Shown: piece by piece, positions 52,432 through 63,080 of the stretch
Numbering within the stretch: the stretch's first letter is position 1
How the letters are laid out: every line of letters starts with the position of its first letter
DNA from: Anticarsia gemmatalis
Lineage: Eukaryota; Arthropoda; Insecta; Lepidoptera; Erebidae
Length of the DNA: 64,000 nucleotides
Assembly (NCBI RefSeq): GCF_050436995.1
Contig: NC_134775.1
Span: forward strand, 2,147,124-2,211,123
Reading direction: 5' to 3'
Program-made: the position numbers and the translations under genes
Notes under the pieces: model-generated
The model's input: the letters and a program-made list of their open reading frames with translations, nothing else
Database searches by the model: none
Told to the model about the DNA's origin: nothing

Positions 52432-55400
52432 AGTACACCCAATGTATTGCTGTCCACAGCTATGGTGAAAGCGTTGAGCAACAACGGTGAGAAAGTCAAC
52501 GCTCGAATCCTGCTCGACAACGGCAGCACCGCCAACTTTATGACGGAAAGCCTCTGCACCAAACTGGGTTTGTTACGAAGTAAGACTACCTCCACTGTCA
52601 CAGGTATCAACCAACAGTCTTCCTACAGTACACAGTCTTGCAATATAAATATTGAGTCTTTTGATGGTGACTATAGGATTAATTTGGACTGCCTAATTTT
52701 ACCTGAGATTACTAAACGTTTGCCAGCCCATTATGTCGATACGAAGAACATTCCTATTCCGTCAAGCATTCGGTTAGCTGACCCTACATTTAATGTTCCT
52801 GCTGTCATTGACATTTTAGTAGGCGCAGAAATATTTTGGAGCGTTATAAGCACTGCCGCGATAGATTTAGGCAAGCGCATGCCTAAGCTATATGAAACCA
52901 AATTTGGTTGGATAGTGTCGGGTCCAGTTTCTCAGCGTCGTTCGTCTTCAAAAAAAGTCTCACAGTTGTGTAATTTTACTCACTTAACCGAACAACCTGA
53001 TTTAACTAGGTTTTGGGAGCTGGACTCCATCTCTTCTAAGCACGCCCTGTCTCAAGAGGAACGGGAGTGTGAATTAAGTTTCAAACAAAACACTATTCGT
53101 ACTGATAGTGGCAAATTTATTGTTACTATGCCTTTGAAAGCTGATCCAAGCGTATTAGGCGATTCGTATAATTTGGCAAAGCACCGTTTTCTGTCGTTAG
53201 AACGTCGCTTTCAACGGGATCCAGAATTCAAGGCCAGATATATTGAATTCATGAATGAGTACGAAAGCCTTGGTCATATGAGTGAAGTTGACAATTCATG
53301 GCCTCATTCAAACAAGTGCACCGAATACTTCATCCCTCATCATGGAGTAATTCGCGAATCCAGTACGACAACGAAGCTGAGAGCGGTATTTGACGCATCT
53401 GCCACTACTTCTTCTAAGGTATCACTTAACGATATTCTAATGGTAGGGCCTAAGGTACAGGATGATTTATTTTCAATTTTGTTAAGATTTCGGCAACATA
53501 AATATGTTGTTACTGGTGATATCCAAAAAATGTACCGTTGCGTAGACGTGGCTCATTCACAACGATCATTATTGCAAATTATTTTTAGGAAAGATCCCAA
53601 AGAACCATTACAGATTAAACACAGTCACGTATGGGACATCATCTGCACCTTATCTAGCAACAAAGTGTCTGGTGAGTCTTGCGGATGCTGCTACCACAGA
53701 CAACGTGAGGTCTGCAATAGCACGTGACTTCTATGTAGATGACTATTTGGGCGGAGGATCGACTATATCAGCAACTATAGATTTAGTGAAGCAAACCAAT
53801 TCTATTCTCTCGTCTGCTCATTTTTTTCTGCGTAAATGGCAATCTAATAGTTCAGAAATTCTCGAAGAAATAGCTGGTAATTCAGGTAAATCTGGTTCGT
53901 TGGACTTGTCCAGCCACTCCCAGTCATCACATAAAACTTTGGGTCTGCACTGGTTTCCCAACACTGACACATTATCTTTCTCAATTAATATTTCCGCAAA
54001 GGAAAAATTAACAAAGCGACACATTCTTTCTGTAATTAGTCAAGTGTTCGATCCGCTAGGATTGGTTGGTCCTTGCATTGTAGAAGCAAAGTTAATAATG
54101 CAGCAACTTTGGGTCGAGCAGTCCGAATGGGACGTTGAAGTCTCGCCTGAGATAGTCGAAAGGTGGTCTACTTTTGTTCGCACACTTCCAAGTCTGAACA
54201 GCTTAAATATTCCACGATGGGTCTGCTGCAACCAAGCGGTGGAACATGAATTGCATATTTTTTGTGACGCGTCAGAAAAGGCGTATGGCGCATGCATATA
54301 TGTTCGATCAATATGTAGTGATGGATCAGTAAATGTAAAACTTTTGGTGTCCAGAAATCGTGTAGCACCAATTAAGACAGTAACAATTTCGCGCCTTGAG
54401 CTTTGTGCTGCGCTATTAGGCGCAAGACTGTGTACTACCGTAATAGAATCCTTGACTATACCCATAGATAAGCGATTATTTTGGAGCGACTCGATGATCG
54501 TGTTGGGGTGGCTCAACATATTACCAAATCAACTAAAACCCTTTGTACGTAATCGAGTCGCCGAAATTCAGGAAAGCACTGCTGGAAATCAGTGGAGGTA
54601 TGTACCGTCGAAGAACAATCCGGCGGACCTTGTTTCTCGCGGGGCGAGGGCCGATTCCATCGGTGCATGCTCGTTATGGTGGACGGGCCCTAGTTTCTTA
54701 CATAGCTGCGAAAGTAGCTGGCCCATTATGCCCTGTAATAGCGATAACCACAATCTGCCTGAAGTAGTGTGTAATTTTACTGATCAAGTTGACACTCATA
54801 TTAATTCTAATCAATCATCTGACAATTCAATAATTCAGTCATTAATTCACAATAACTCTAATTTTAATCGTCTTCAAAGAATCATTGCCTATATCTATAG
54901 ATTCATTCATAATTTAAAAAAATCTAATTGCAAATTGCATGGTTCGCTTTCTACAGATGAATTAGATAACGCTTTAACTTGTCTACTACTTCGTGCACAA
55001 GCAGAGATGTTTCCAATGGAGTGCAATATTTTAAAGTCGGGAAAATCACTGCCTAATAAAAATCGGTTAATTTCGTTGACACCATTTGTAGATGCAAAGG
55101 GAATTGTACGCGTAGGAGGCAGGCTTGATAATTCACCATACGATTATAATACAAAATATCCCATCTTACTTTGTAGTAAACATCACTTTACTAGAATTCT
55201 GTTTCATATGCAACATAAAAGGTTGCTTCACGCTGGTCCACAGTTGTTATTGGCAAACATGCGACTTAACTATTGGCCCTTAGGCGGCAGGAATCTCGCC
55301 AAGACAACAGTCAAACAATGTTTAAAATGTTTCAGATATAAGTGTCAAAATATACAACCAATGATGGGTCAACTTCCATGCTCCAGAACCAATATTAAAT

Positions 55401-56341
55401 TTCCATTTTTTAACTTTAGTGTTGACTACGCTGGCCCAGTGCTGATAGCTGACCGAAAAGGTCGAGGTTGTAAGCTTACAAAGTCCTATTTATGCATCTT
55501 CGTTTGTCATGCAACGAAAGCGGTCCATTTGGAGCTCGTCACCGACCTTACCAAAGAAGGCTTTATTGCAGCTCTGAATCGTTTCACGTCTCGCCGGGGT
55601 AAACCTCAAAGCATACTATCAGATAACGGCACAAACTTTGTTGGGGCTGATAACGACTTCAAACGAATCATTACTGACTCTGGGGTTGCATCTGAAATGG
55701 CGGAGCAGGGCGTTAAATTTGATTTTGCTCCGCCTTATTCCCCTCATTTTAATGGCATGGCCGAAGCTGCCGTAAGGTCCACCAAGAACCATCTAAGAAA
55801 GTTGCTAAGTCTCACTAACTTCACTTACGAAGAACTGGCAACCTGTCTGTGTCAAATAGAGGCTGTTCTCAATTCCCGTCCTCTAACTCCCTTGTCCTGT
55901 GACCCATCCGATTTGTCTGTCCTCACTCCTTCCCATTTTTTAATTGGACGAACACTCACGTCTTTGCCGTGTTCACAGGTTCCCGACAAAACCATCAGCT
56001 GCTTAGACCGCTTCAAAAGGATTGAATACGTTCGTCAACACTTCTGGCAGCGATTCTCTAATGAATATGTTTCATTACTCCAACAGAAAACCAAATGGTC
56101 AGTCGCTTCAGAGAGGAAGCTCAGAGAAGGTACACTTGTACTCATCCGAGAGAAGGCGCTTCCACCACTTGTTTGGGCACTAGGCCGTGTAGTACGAACC
56201 TATGCAGGTGTCGACGGCATCACACGGGTAGCAGACGTGAAGACAAAGAGAGGAGTCATCACAAGAGGGTTCAACAATATTTGCCCTCTTCCCTTCGAAG
56301 ACGTCAACAGGCGGGAGGATGTTCACGCATCAACCGCGTGA
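52432..56341 (+). pseudogene. pol: BEL-3 Pol: protease, RT, RNase H, integrase; one frameshift
   Basis: Protease RILLDNGSTANFMT (about 52505). RT: TGDIQKMYRCV (about 53515) and the catalytic FYVDDYLGG (about 53730). The frame changes by one base near 53612-53620, between these two. RNase H: FCDASEKAYGACIY (about 54260) and WSDSMIVLGW (about 54482). Integrase: HKRLLHAGPQ ... CLKCFRY, SVDYAGPV, LSDNGTNFVGA and MAEAAVRSTKNHL, then the C-terminal BEL domain. The stop at 56339 lies inside the 3' LTR. There is no envelope region. Confidence 0.85.
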
Positions 56342-56562
56342 TCATGCAAGCGGACGACGCCGGCGGCTGAGGCGCGGCGCGGGGCGAGGTGGCCGGCGCG
56401 CGGCGGGTGGCGGCGGCGGGCTTCAATTCACGATCGGACGACGCTAGCGATTGGCGTCCACAAGATTTTCGTTTAGATGACGACTTAACTTACTTGTTTA
56501 AAATTATATATCAATCAACCGAATACAGTCCATTCATTTAGAACAACCTGAGCTCCCGAACA
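56320..56562 (+). repeat. BEL-3 3' LTR
   Basis: 243 bp, preceded by a purine-rich GGCGGGAGGA. Followed by CTGTA, which does not match the left flank. Confidence 0.88.
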
Positions 56563-56990
56563 CTGTAACTTCGGTAATTTTGACCCGATTTTGATAAAAC
56601 AAAAACTATTATTATCAGCATAAGTACACAAATTAAATGCAGTATGTTTAATAGTCATATTTTGATGTGCTGGTGTGACTCATTACTTCATATGACATTT
56701 TATAGAACAGTAATGATTAGCAGAATACATTTCCATCAAAAAAAATTACATTCACGACATCGAGATCCTATGTCTTCTACAGCCGATTTTCGATCCACCG
56801 TGCGCCGCCGCCAGAAATCTCGTAGGCATGCGCGGAGATACATCGTGTTGTTCACTATACATTGAACGCTCTAAAATGACTAACTCGGGAACCAATCATT
56901 TCCTAGAAAAATGGTTAAAGTAAACTTCGCGCATTTAGTGTCACAAAATTAACACTGAAGTTTTCGGTTAACCGTCGTTTACACCCTGTA
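56563..56990. repeat. Right TIR of the THAP element, then right end of copy C
   Basis: 56660-56803 is the inverse of 42994-43116 plus 43986-44000. 56804-56990 aligns with 17700-17884 of copy A and ends in the TACAGGG terminus. No gene. Confidence 0.7.
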
Positions 56991-56992
56991 TA

Positions 56993-57880
56993 GTTACAAT
57001 AATTTCGGTATCTATTGTAGGTAATTTTAAGTACGTCATTGAACGGGTCAAGTCTTAATCTCCTTTGCATATGGTTGCGGTTATGAATACAGCGAAGCAG
57101 GCCAATGGTCATTCAGGGTTTTAATATTCTGTTTTTTGCTAGGATCTGTATAGTGATTGTACTAAGTTTGAGACAATTTTGTAACATAGCGATTAGATTA
57201 TCTGTAAGCGTGTTAGGGTTAGTAAATTTTAAGAGGTCTGTCAAGTTACTACTTTTTACGTATTCTAGACCTAACTGAAAGTTGGTGATTGTTTTAGTTT
57301 TAGAAGATTTTAGTTTATTTATGCGATTTGATAGTTTTAGAAAAGTCATAAAGAGATCGGTTATGGTTGTGTGAATAATTGCAATGGTTGTAGTTTTAGT
57401 TGTAGGTTTAAGTTTTAAGATAAAATGGTCAAGACAGTTTTTGTCCTTCGTAGGCAGCGAGTGTCCTGGGAGAAGCCCGTGCATTGCCAACATATTGAGG
57501 TACTAAACAAGACGCGTGCGTTAACTTTATTTCCCTATGTTTAGCTTTATGAGTGTTTTAATGTAGGCAACCACACCATCAGCTTTGTTGATATGATTTG
57601 TAGTTTGGTAGGAGTAGTAATCAGATATTTGGGGTATAAGTTTATTTGGATTCAGCCGACACTCACTTAAGATTATTAAGTCAGTGTCAATTTTAAGATT
57701 AGCCAAGTTTAGTTGAAGGTCTTCGAAATCACTGTATATAGTTCTGATATTTTGCGAAACGATCGTGAAGTCAGAGGAGCTAACCTTCAGATACTTAGTG
57801 AATTCGTGGGTTTCAAAATCGAAAGCTTGGGCTATTTCTGAGTTGTCTATGTCATTCAGGGTTAATAAGGTATTATCCAT
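56993..57880 (-). pseudogene. LINE-2 ORF2 N-terminal part (right half)
   Basis: ATG at 57880. EEP endonuclease pieces (NIRTIYSDFEDLQLNLANLK, DLIILSECRLN) run to 57527, then stops and a jump (about 57490) into a later part (HGLLPGHSLPT, CLDHFILKLK), so an internal portion of the nuclease is deleted. Another stop at 57113 and then RNRNH-type pre-RT sequence. All three pieces share one frame. It ends at the TA next to copy C and continues at 4113-3340. Confidence 0.72.
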
Positions 57881-58090
57881 TATTATAGATGTTATAATTA
57901 CAAAAAGGCGTAACTTTGCGGGTAATTAGTGTGTGTGTACTTGACCGTGAGTGTAAATATGTAACATGTGTGATTTGAAAGTCTGAGGATGTGTTTATCA
58001 GTCTAAGTTGTGTGTTGTGTTTTTTGGTGGGTAGGTGTCAAAATAAGTGAGTCCAGTACATCTACGGGATGTACCAAGAAAAAATCGTTA
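57881..58090 (+). other. Spacer: LINE-2 5' end to hAT gene
   Basis: Noncoding, with GT-rich words. I could not identify the hAT terminal repeat. Confidence 0.4.
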
Positions 58091-60294
58091 ATGTGGGCAT
58101 TTTTTGAAAAAAAAAACGATAGACTTGTGACATGTAAAATTTGTATGAAGGATTTTAAATACAGCAACAATACATCGAACATGAAAGATCACATGGTGCG
58201 TAAACATGCAGAAATGTTATTGCCACCCTCCTGTTCAACAGCAAATGAAGAGCGAGAAGAATCTTTAATCGAAGATAAAAGTACCGACTCTTCACCTTCA
58301 ATATTCTACCATGTTAATTCCTCTAGGAAAAAATATCTTGACTATATGTTTGTAAAAATGATAGCCAGAGATATGCAACCACTCCGACTAGCTGAGCATG
58401 AGGGATTAAAAGACTTCATAAAAGCACTTGATTCTCGATATGAAATACCATCAAGAAACATAATTTCCAATAAATTGCTGCCTAAGCTTTAAATAGATCT
58501 TAAAATTAAATTACTTCAATTAGTAAAAAATGTCAAAGACGTTGCTATAACAACAGATATGTGGACTTCTGCTAATAACCAAGGCGTATGCGCAATAACC
58601 ATCCATTTTATACAAGGCCTACGGTTGCAATCAGCTCTGCTAGCAGCCGTTGTAGTAGAAGGAAATCACAACGCCGAAAACATTGCCAAGGTGAGTAAAT
58701 TACTTCCTTGTACACACTTCTTATTACTATATTCTTATACATACAACTTAGACTTACAAATTCAATTTTTTCTTTTTTTGCTCGAACAAGGTGTATAAGA
58801 CTTACATCCGAAGTACTTAATGAAACTAGTCCTCCAGATGAGAAAAAAGTAAATCTATATTTTTAGTACCTACCGGAGCTATTTTTTCCCCTTTTTGAAT
58901 TTATTTCCCTTGAAAAGTGTTTGATTTTAGTAGTTGCCTTGATAGTTGTGTTTGTAGACTAGAGATGGCGCTATTACAAAAAAAATTGCTACGCTCGCTG
59001 TCATTATTTATAAAATAAAAATATATAAAATAATATATAGTGGGCCGTGACACCGTAAGACAGTGGCAGCACTAGGTGTCTTAGGTTATTGATCGGATTT
59101 CTGTACCAATGTAAATAAATAAATAGATTTTTTTTCTGTTACAGGTTTTAGATGAGGTTTTGACAGAGTGGGGCTGTCGGAACAAAGTAGTAGCTATAGT
59201 AACTGACAATGCTTCTACCATGATTAAAGTAGCAGGTATCTTGAAACTACGACATGTTCCTTGCTTCGCCCATTCCTTAAATTTAGTTATAAAAGATGTT
59301 TTGAATGAACCTAATCTCAAAGAATTAATTGAAAAGTGCAACAGAATTGTTAGTCATTTCAAACACAGCACATTAGCTTCAGATAAGTTACGAGCTGTTC
59401 AAAAAGAAATGAATAAGCCAGAATTAAAGTTATTAAAATTTATAGAAACCAGATGGAATCCTGCATTTTATATGATTAAACGAATATTAGAAGTTCGACA
59501 AGAACTTACGCTGGTATTAAATGAACATACAACTGCACCTGAAAATCTTTCAGCTCAGGAATATTCCAACCTTGAAGAAATCCAAAAAATATTTGATCCA
59601 CTGGAAACTTGCACCGTTGCGGTATCCGGTGAACAGTACGTAACGATTTCCATGTTGATACCACTTATAAAGGGGTTATCTTTAAGAATGGTCGAATTAG
59701 AAAATCAATGCAGTTCTGATTTCTCACAAGCAATAATTTCGTCTTTAAAGACCTCCGTGCAAAACAAACTAAAGTGTTATGAAACACGAAGTCCGTGTAT
59801 GATTTCTACGCTACTGAACCCCCACTTTAAGAGACTGGGTTTTAAAACCCACTCTGAAGTAGAAAATGCCATATCACTTGTCAAGAAAGAATATAGTATG
59901 TATTTAAATTCTCTAAGACCTAGCATTTCATCGCATGGAAGCAGTCTTGACACATCTGAAGACACACCTAGTCCACCCTCAGCAAAAAAATCCAAACTTT
60001 GCAACTTACTGTCATTTATTGACTTCTGTGACTGCCGATGTTATCGTAGACGTGAGACAATATTTAGAAAAGCCCATAATACCACTGTCTGAATATCCAA
60101 TAGAATACTGGACTCATCAAGAGAATCAATTAAAACATGTAGCATTGAAATACTTGTGCATTCCTGGAAGTTCAACTCCGTCTGAAAGGGTATTTTCTAA
60201 AGCAGGTCTTTTAATTACGGACCGACGAAACCGTCTTAGTGCTAAGCACATAAACAAACTGTTGTTTTTAAGTGTAAACCAAAATTTTTTTTAA
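58091..60294 (+). pseudogene. hAT transposase gene with one intron, broken
   Basis: Exon 1 (58091-58690): BED zinc finger (WAFFEKK...CKICMKDF...MKDHMVRKH) and the first catalytic region TTDMWTS; it has an in-frame TAA at 58490-58492. Intron 58691-59144: donor AAG|GTGAGT, acceptor TTCTGTTACAG, phase 0. Exon 2: VTDNASTM (second Asp), CFAHSLNLVI, ETRWNPAFYMI, and the C-terminal hAT dimerisation region (EYWTHQ..., PGSSTPSERVFSKAG) with the catalytic Glu region. A one-base frame change lies at about 60010-60035. Resembles ZBED-like hAT transposases. Terminal repeats not found. Confidence 0.85.
58691..59144 (+). other. Intron of the hAT gene
   Basis: 454 bp, GTGAGT...TTACAG, with a T-rich tract before the acceptor. 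Both exons are in frame across it, a strong sign that it is a real intron. Confidence 0.75.
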
Positions 60295-60916
60295 TACTCG
60301 TTTTTTTTTAATTTTCAGCACTTTTTTATTCACTATCAATAATGTTGATTGTTTTTGCATTCACAATTGGTTTAAAGGTACTTAATTTCTTAATATGTGT
60401 TGTACTTTATTTTTATTATAATAACTTACTTACATTTGGTAAGTTGACGATGTGACTTCTTTTTGTTACAATATTGCATCTTGTTATTACTTTTATAGTT
60501 AGTATATTTATATTCAAATAATAGTATTATTATTTGGTAAAATGTGTAAGAATCTAGAGGTACAATTTAGTTATAGGTAAATATTATGGTTAAGGATAAG
60601 CTATTTTTAAACTTGTTATACCATGGTACTCTTTGGTAATAGCTGAGTATGCGTTAACCTAATTGCATACGAAAAACATCGATTGCACCAGCCAACATTG
60701 TCACGAGGCGTGGACACGAGATGCTGACTGGACAAAACGTGGAAACATCGCGCCACCAATTTTCCAACCGGAAACTTCACTTTTGATTCGATCGCCGAAC
60801 TGAGTCGTTCTTAATTATTATTATTTTAGTAATTAATTATATTGTAATCTCTTTATAATAAATTTCATTTAAGTAAATTGTTTTTTTTTTAGTCCTCCGT
60901 CTGCAGCTTCCGTAAT
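60295..60916 (+). other. hAT 3' flank and 5' LTR of the second Gypsy element
   Basis: AT-rich, no gene. The part ending CTGCAGCTTCCGTAAT at 60916 must be the end of a Gypsy LTR because a primer site follows. Its start cannot be fixed, since the other LTR is outside the window. AATAAATTTCATT near 60857 may be its polyadenylation region. Confidence 0.5.
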
Positions 60917-60935
60917 TGGCGCAGTCGGTAGGATT
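60917..60935 (+). promoter_or_regulatory. Primer-binding site (tRNA-Ser type)
   Basis: TGGCGCAGTCGGTAGGATT, the site known from the Drosophila 17.6 and 297 elements. Confidence 0.75.
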
Positions 60936-61276
60936 CTCAAAGCAGCGCGCGGTGCTTCTCAGAGACTCTCATATCGATCCTGTCGGCTCCGCATAGCCGC
61001 TGCGCGTGCTCACCAGACCACGTCGAGAATCCAGAACCACGTAAGCTGTAGCCGGTGCATCCAGACATTGATGCTGACTACCAGAGACCAAGATATGATA
61101 CTGTAAGTACATTTGAATCGCTCATGTGTTACTTCCTGTAATTTATTTCCTATTGTGTGTTGTCTAAATCCTTCAAGATTTTCCATCCTAGGCATTCCAG
61201 TTCCGGATCCCCTAGGGGCGTAGTTAATAGATTTGATTTAGCTAGAAATTTAGAGCCTATTAGGGAAGAGAGCGAA

Positions 61277-62526
61277 ATGGCAGAAAGACAAGAAAGAGAC
61301 CCAATTGACGCTATCTTCAAGGCCCTTAGATTAGTCCCAGAATTCGATGGGAACCCTAATATACTTACTAGATTTATTAGTTTATATGTGACTAGTTAGT
61401 TAAAAGATTTTTAAAGATTGAACCAGGGCATGAGTTAGAGAACCAATCCTTACTTAACGGCATTTTAAATAAAGTTACGGGCAATGCTGCTCGCCTTATT
61501 AACTCCAATGGCATTCCGACAGACTGGATAGGCATTCGTACTGCTTTTATAAATAATTTTGCAGACCAACGTGACAAAACTGCACTTTATAACGACCTTT
61601 CTTTGCTTTCACAAGGCCAAAATTCCCCTCAGGAATTTTATGAACGCTGCCCGAATCTTTTTAGTATAATCATGACCTATGTGACGTTACACGACGCTCT
61701 GCCTACCACCGTAGAAGCAAAGCGTGATCTTTATAAGAAACTCACATTACAATCGTATTTGCGCGGATGGAAAGACCCGTTAGGTTCGCGTATTCGGTGC
61801 ATGCGTCCCGTATCTATAGAGCAGGCTTTAGAATTTGTTCAGGAAGAAACTAACACATTGTATTTGCAACAAAGAAATAATAATTTCTTAGATACTAAAA
61901 AGCAGCCTAGTAGTCAGCCACAGTTTAAAATCCCACATAATCCCCCTATTACTATGCCGCCGTTATCTAAACCAAATCATTTTGCTATGCCTGGCCCTTC
62001 ACGCCCGTATCCAATGCAGCCTCAGCAGCAAGCTTGAAGGCCTAATAACGTTAATTCTGGCCCGACACGCACTCAACAGATGTTTAGAGCTCTTCCTCCT
62101 AGTTATAATGACCGTAGTGATGTATTTAAGTTGCCGCCGCGTAATATGCCCGGTGGACTCGGACCCCAAAGACCTACTCCTATGAGTGGTGTAAGTCACT
62201 ACGTCAGTAAGCCTATGCCTTTTAGAGGACATGACTGGTCGAAATCTGGAAACCCACCTCCAAGTAATTATTTTAAAAGTAGGGAATTAAATTTTAATGA
62301 ATGTCCGGACTATGAATACGACCCCTATTATGAGCCATATGTAGAATCATATTACAATGAACCGGAGTGTAGTGACTATTTTTATTCGTATTCTGATTGT
62401 AATAATTATAACGATCAATCTTATTATCCTAATATGCCGCCGAATGTGGAAACTTCGGAGGACCAAACCTCGTGTAATCATGAGGAGGATTTTCAGATAG
62501 CAGGCCCGTTCAACAAGCTAAAATAG
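61277..62526 (+). pseudogene. gag: Second Gypsy Gag, broken
   Basis: ATG at 61277 (MAERQERDPIDAIFKALRLV; VPEFDGNPN). The frame changes at about 61393-61400. It continues through NKVTGNAARLI, FADQRDKTALYNDL and QEFYERC to a Pro/Gln-rich tail. A stop at 62035-62037 is followed by more Pro/Tyr/Asp-rich sequence in the same frame to 62526. The pattern is that of Gag proteins of the gypsy/17.6 lineage. No zinc knuckle, as usual there. Confidence 0.7.
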
Positions 62527-63080
62527 AAATAAATATCCAGACTCAACGACAATTGCCGTATATTCAAATTGCTAACCCCCCTTTAAAGTTGTTAATCGAC
62601 ACAGGTGCTAATCAATCTTTTATTAGCCCTAAAGCTGTACGTAGATATTACTCTTTTTTTACCATTAAAATATGAACCGTTTGAAGTTGTAAATTTCCAT
62701 GCAATCAGGCGGTCAGACAATACTATCGTGTTACCGTGCTTCCCGGAATTCAATGAGTCGGACAATATAAAGTTATTTGTGTATAAGTTTCATGAATATT
62801 TAGATGGATTAATTGGATCAGATTTACTAAGTAAGTGGGAATCAAACATAGATAATAAAAATATGCATTTTAAAACCAGACATGCCACTAATCCTATTCA
62901 GGTATACGACTCGCGTAATTGTAATCTCTATGAGGAAATAATACCCGCGTTTTCTTCGAAACTAATAAATTTACCTATTAATGTTAAAGATGGTGAAGCT
63001 TTTATACCCGAACAAACTATTTCAAATTGCGTTAAGACCCGTGTCTTACAACCGTTAATAATAATCGAGGTATTCTGGAA
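62527..63080 (+). pseudogene. Second Gypsy protease region, frameshifted
   Basis: LLIDTGANQSFISPKAV (about 62588-62640) is the aspartic protease core. A frame change in the T-run at about 62650-62660 leads to YEPFEVVNFHA and GLIGSDLLSKWES. Another near 63031-63036 joins the RT frame. Confidence 0.7.

Larger units (their letters stand above)
46756..56562 (+). mobile_element. BEL-3: BEL/Pao element without env
   Basis: 243-bp LTRs (46756-46998, 56320-56562), primer site, gag, protease, RT, RNase H, integrase. About 6.4 kb without the foldback insertion. Flanks GATGA and CTGTA do not match, so no target duplication. Pol proteins are clearly different from the BEL twins. It carries a stop in gag and a frameshift in RT. 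Confidence 0.85.
42994..56803. mobile_element. Large TIR element carrying a THAP exon
   Basis: Inverted ends of about 120-140 bp, nearly identical: GCACGGTGGATCGAAAATCG at 42994 and its inverse at 56803. GCCGCC flanks both sides (42988-42993 and 56804-56809), a possible 6-bp duplication in low-complexity sequence. It interrupts copy C, whose two sides rejoin in register with copy A. It holds a nested TIR unit, a THAP-domain first exon and BEL-3. THAP proteins include P-element and related transposases, so a THAP-type transposon is likely. Confidence 0.7.
4116..56990. mobile_element. Mariner-like element copy C (outer frame of the nest)
   Basis: The left end begins TACAGGGTGAAACAGAC at 4116; the right end at 56990 is the inverse of TACAGGGTGTAAACGAC. 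Both flanks start with TA, the usual target of Tc1/mariner elements. Its own sequence is visible in pieces: 4116-4519, about 35750-35993, 36244-36662, 36876-37573, 42823-42993 and 56804-56990. Each aligns in order with copy A. The gaps are filled by LINE-3, a Helitron, a SINE, a TIR element and the THAP element. It carries only a relic of the transposase N-terminus near 37330-37480. The boundaries are well supported; calling all pieces one insertion is inference from their order. Confidence 0.7.
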
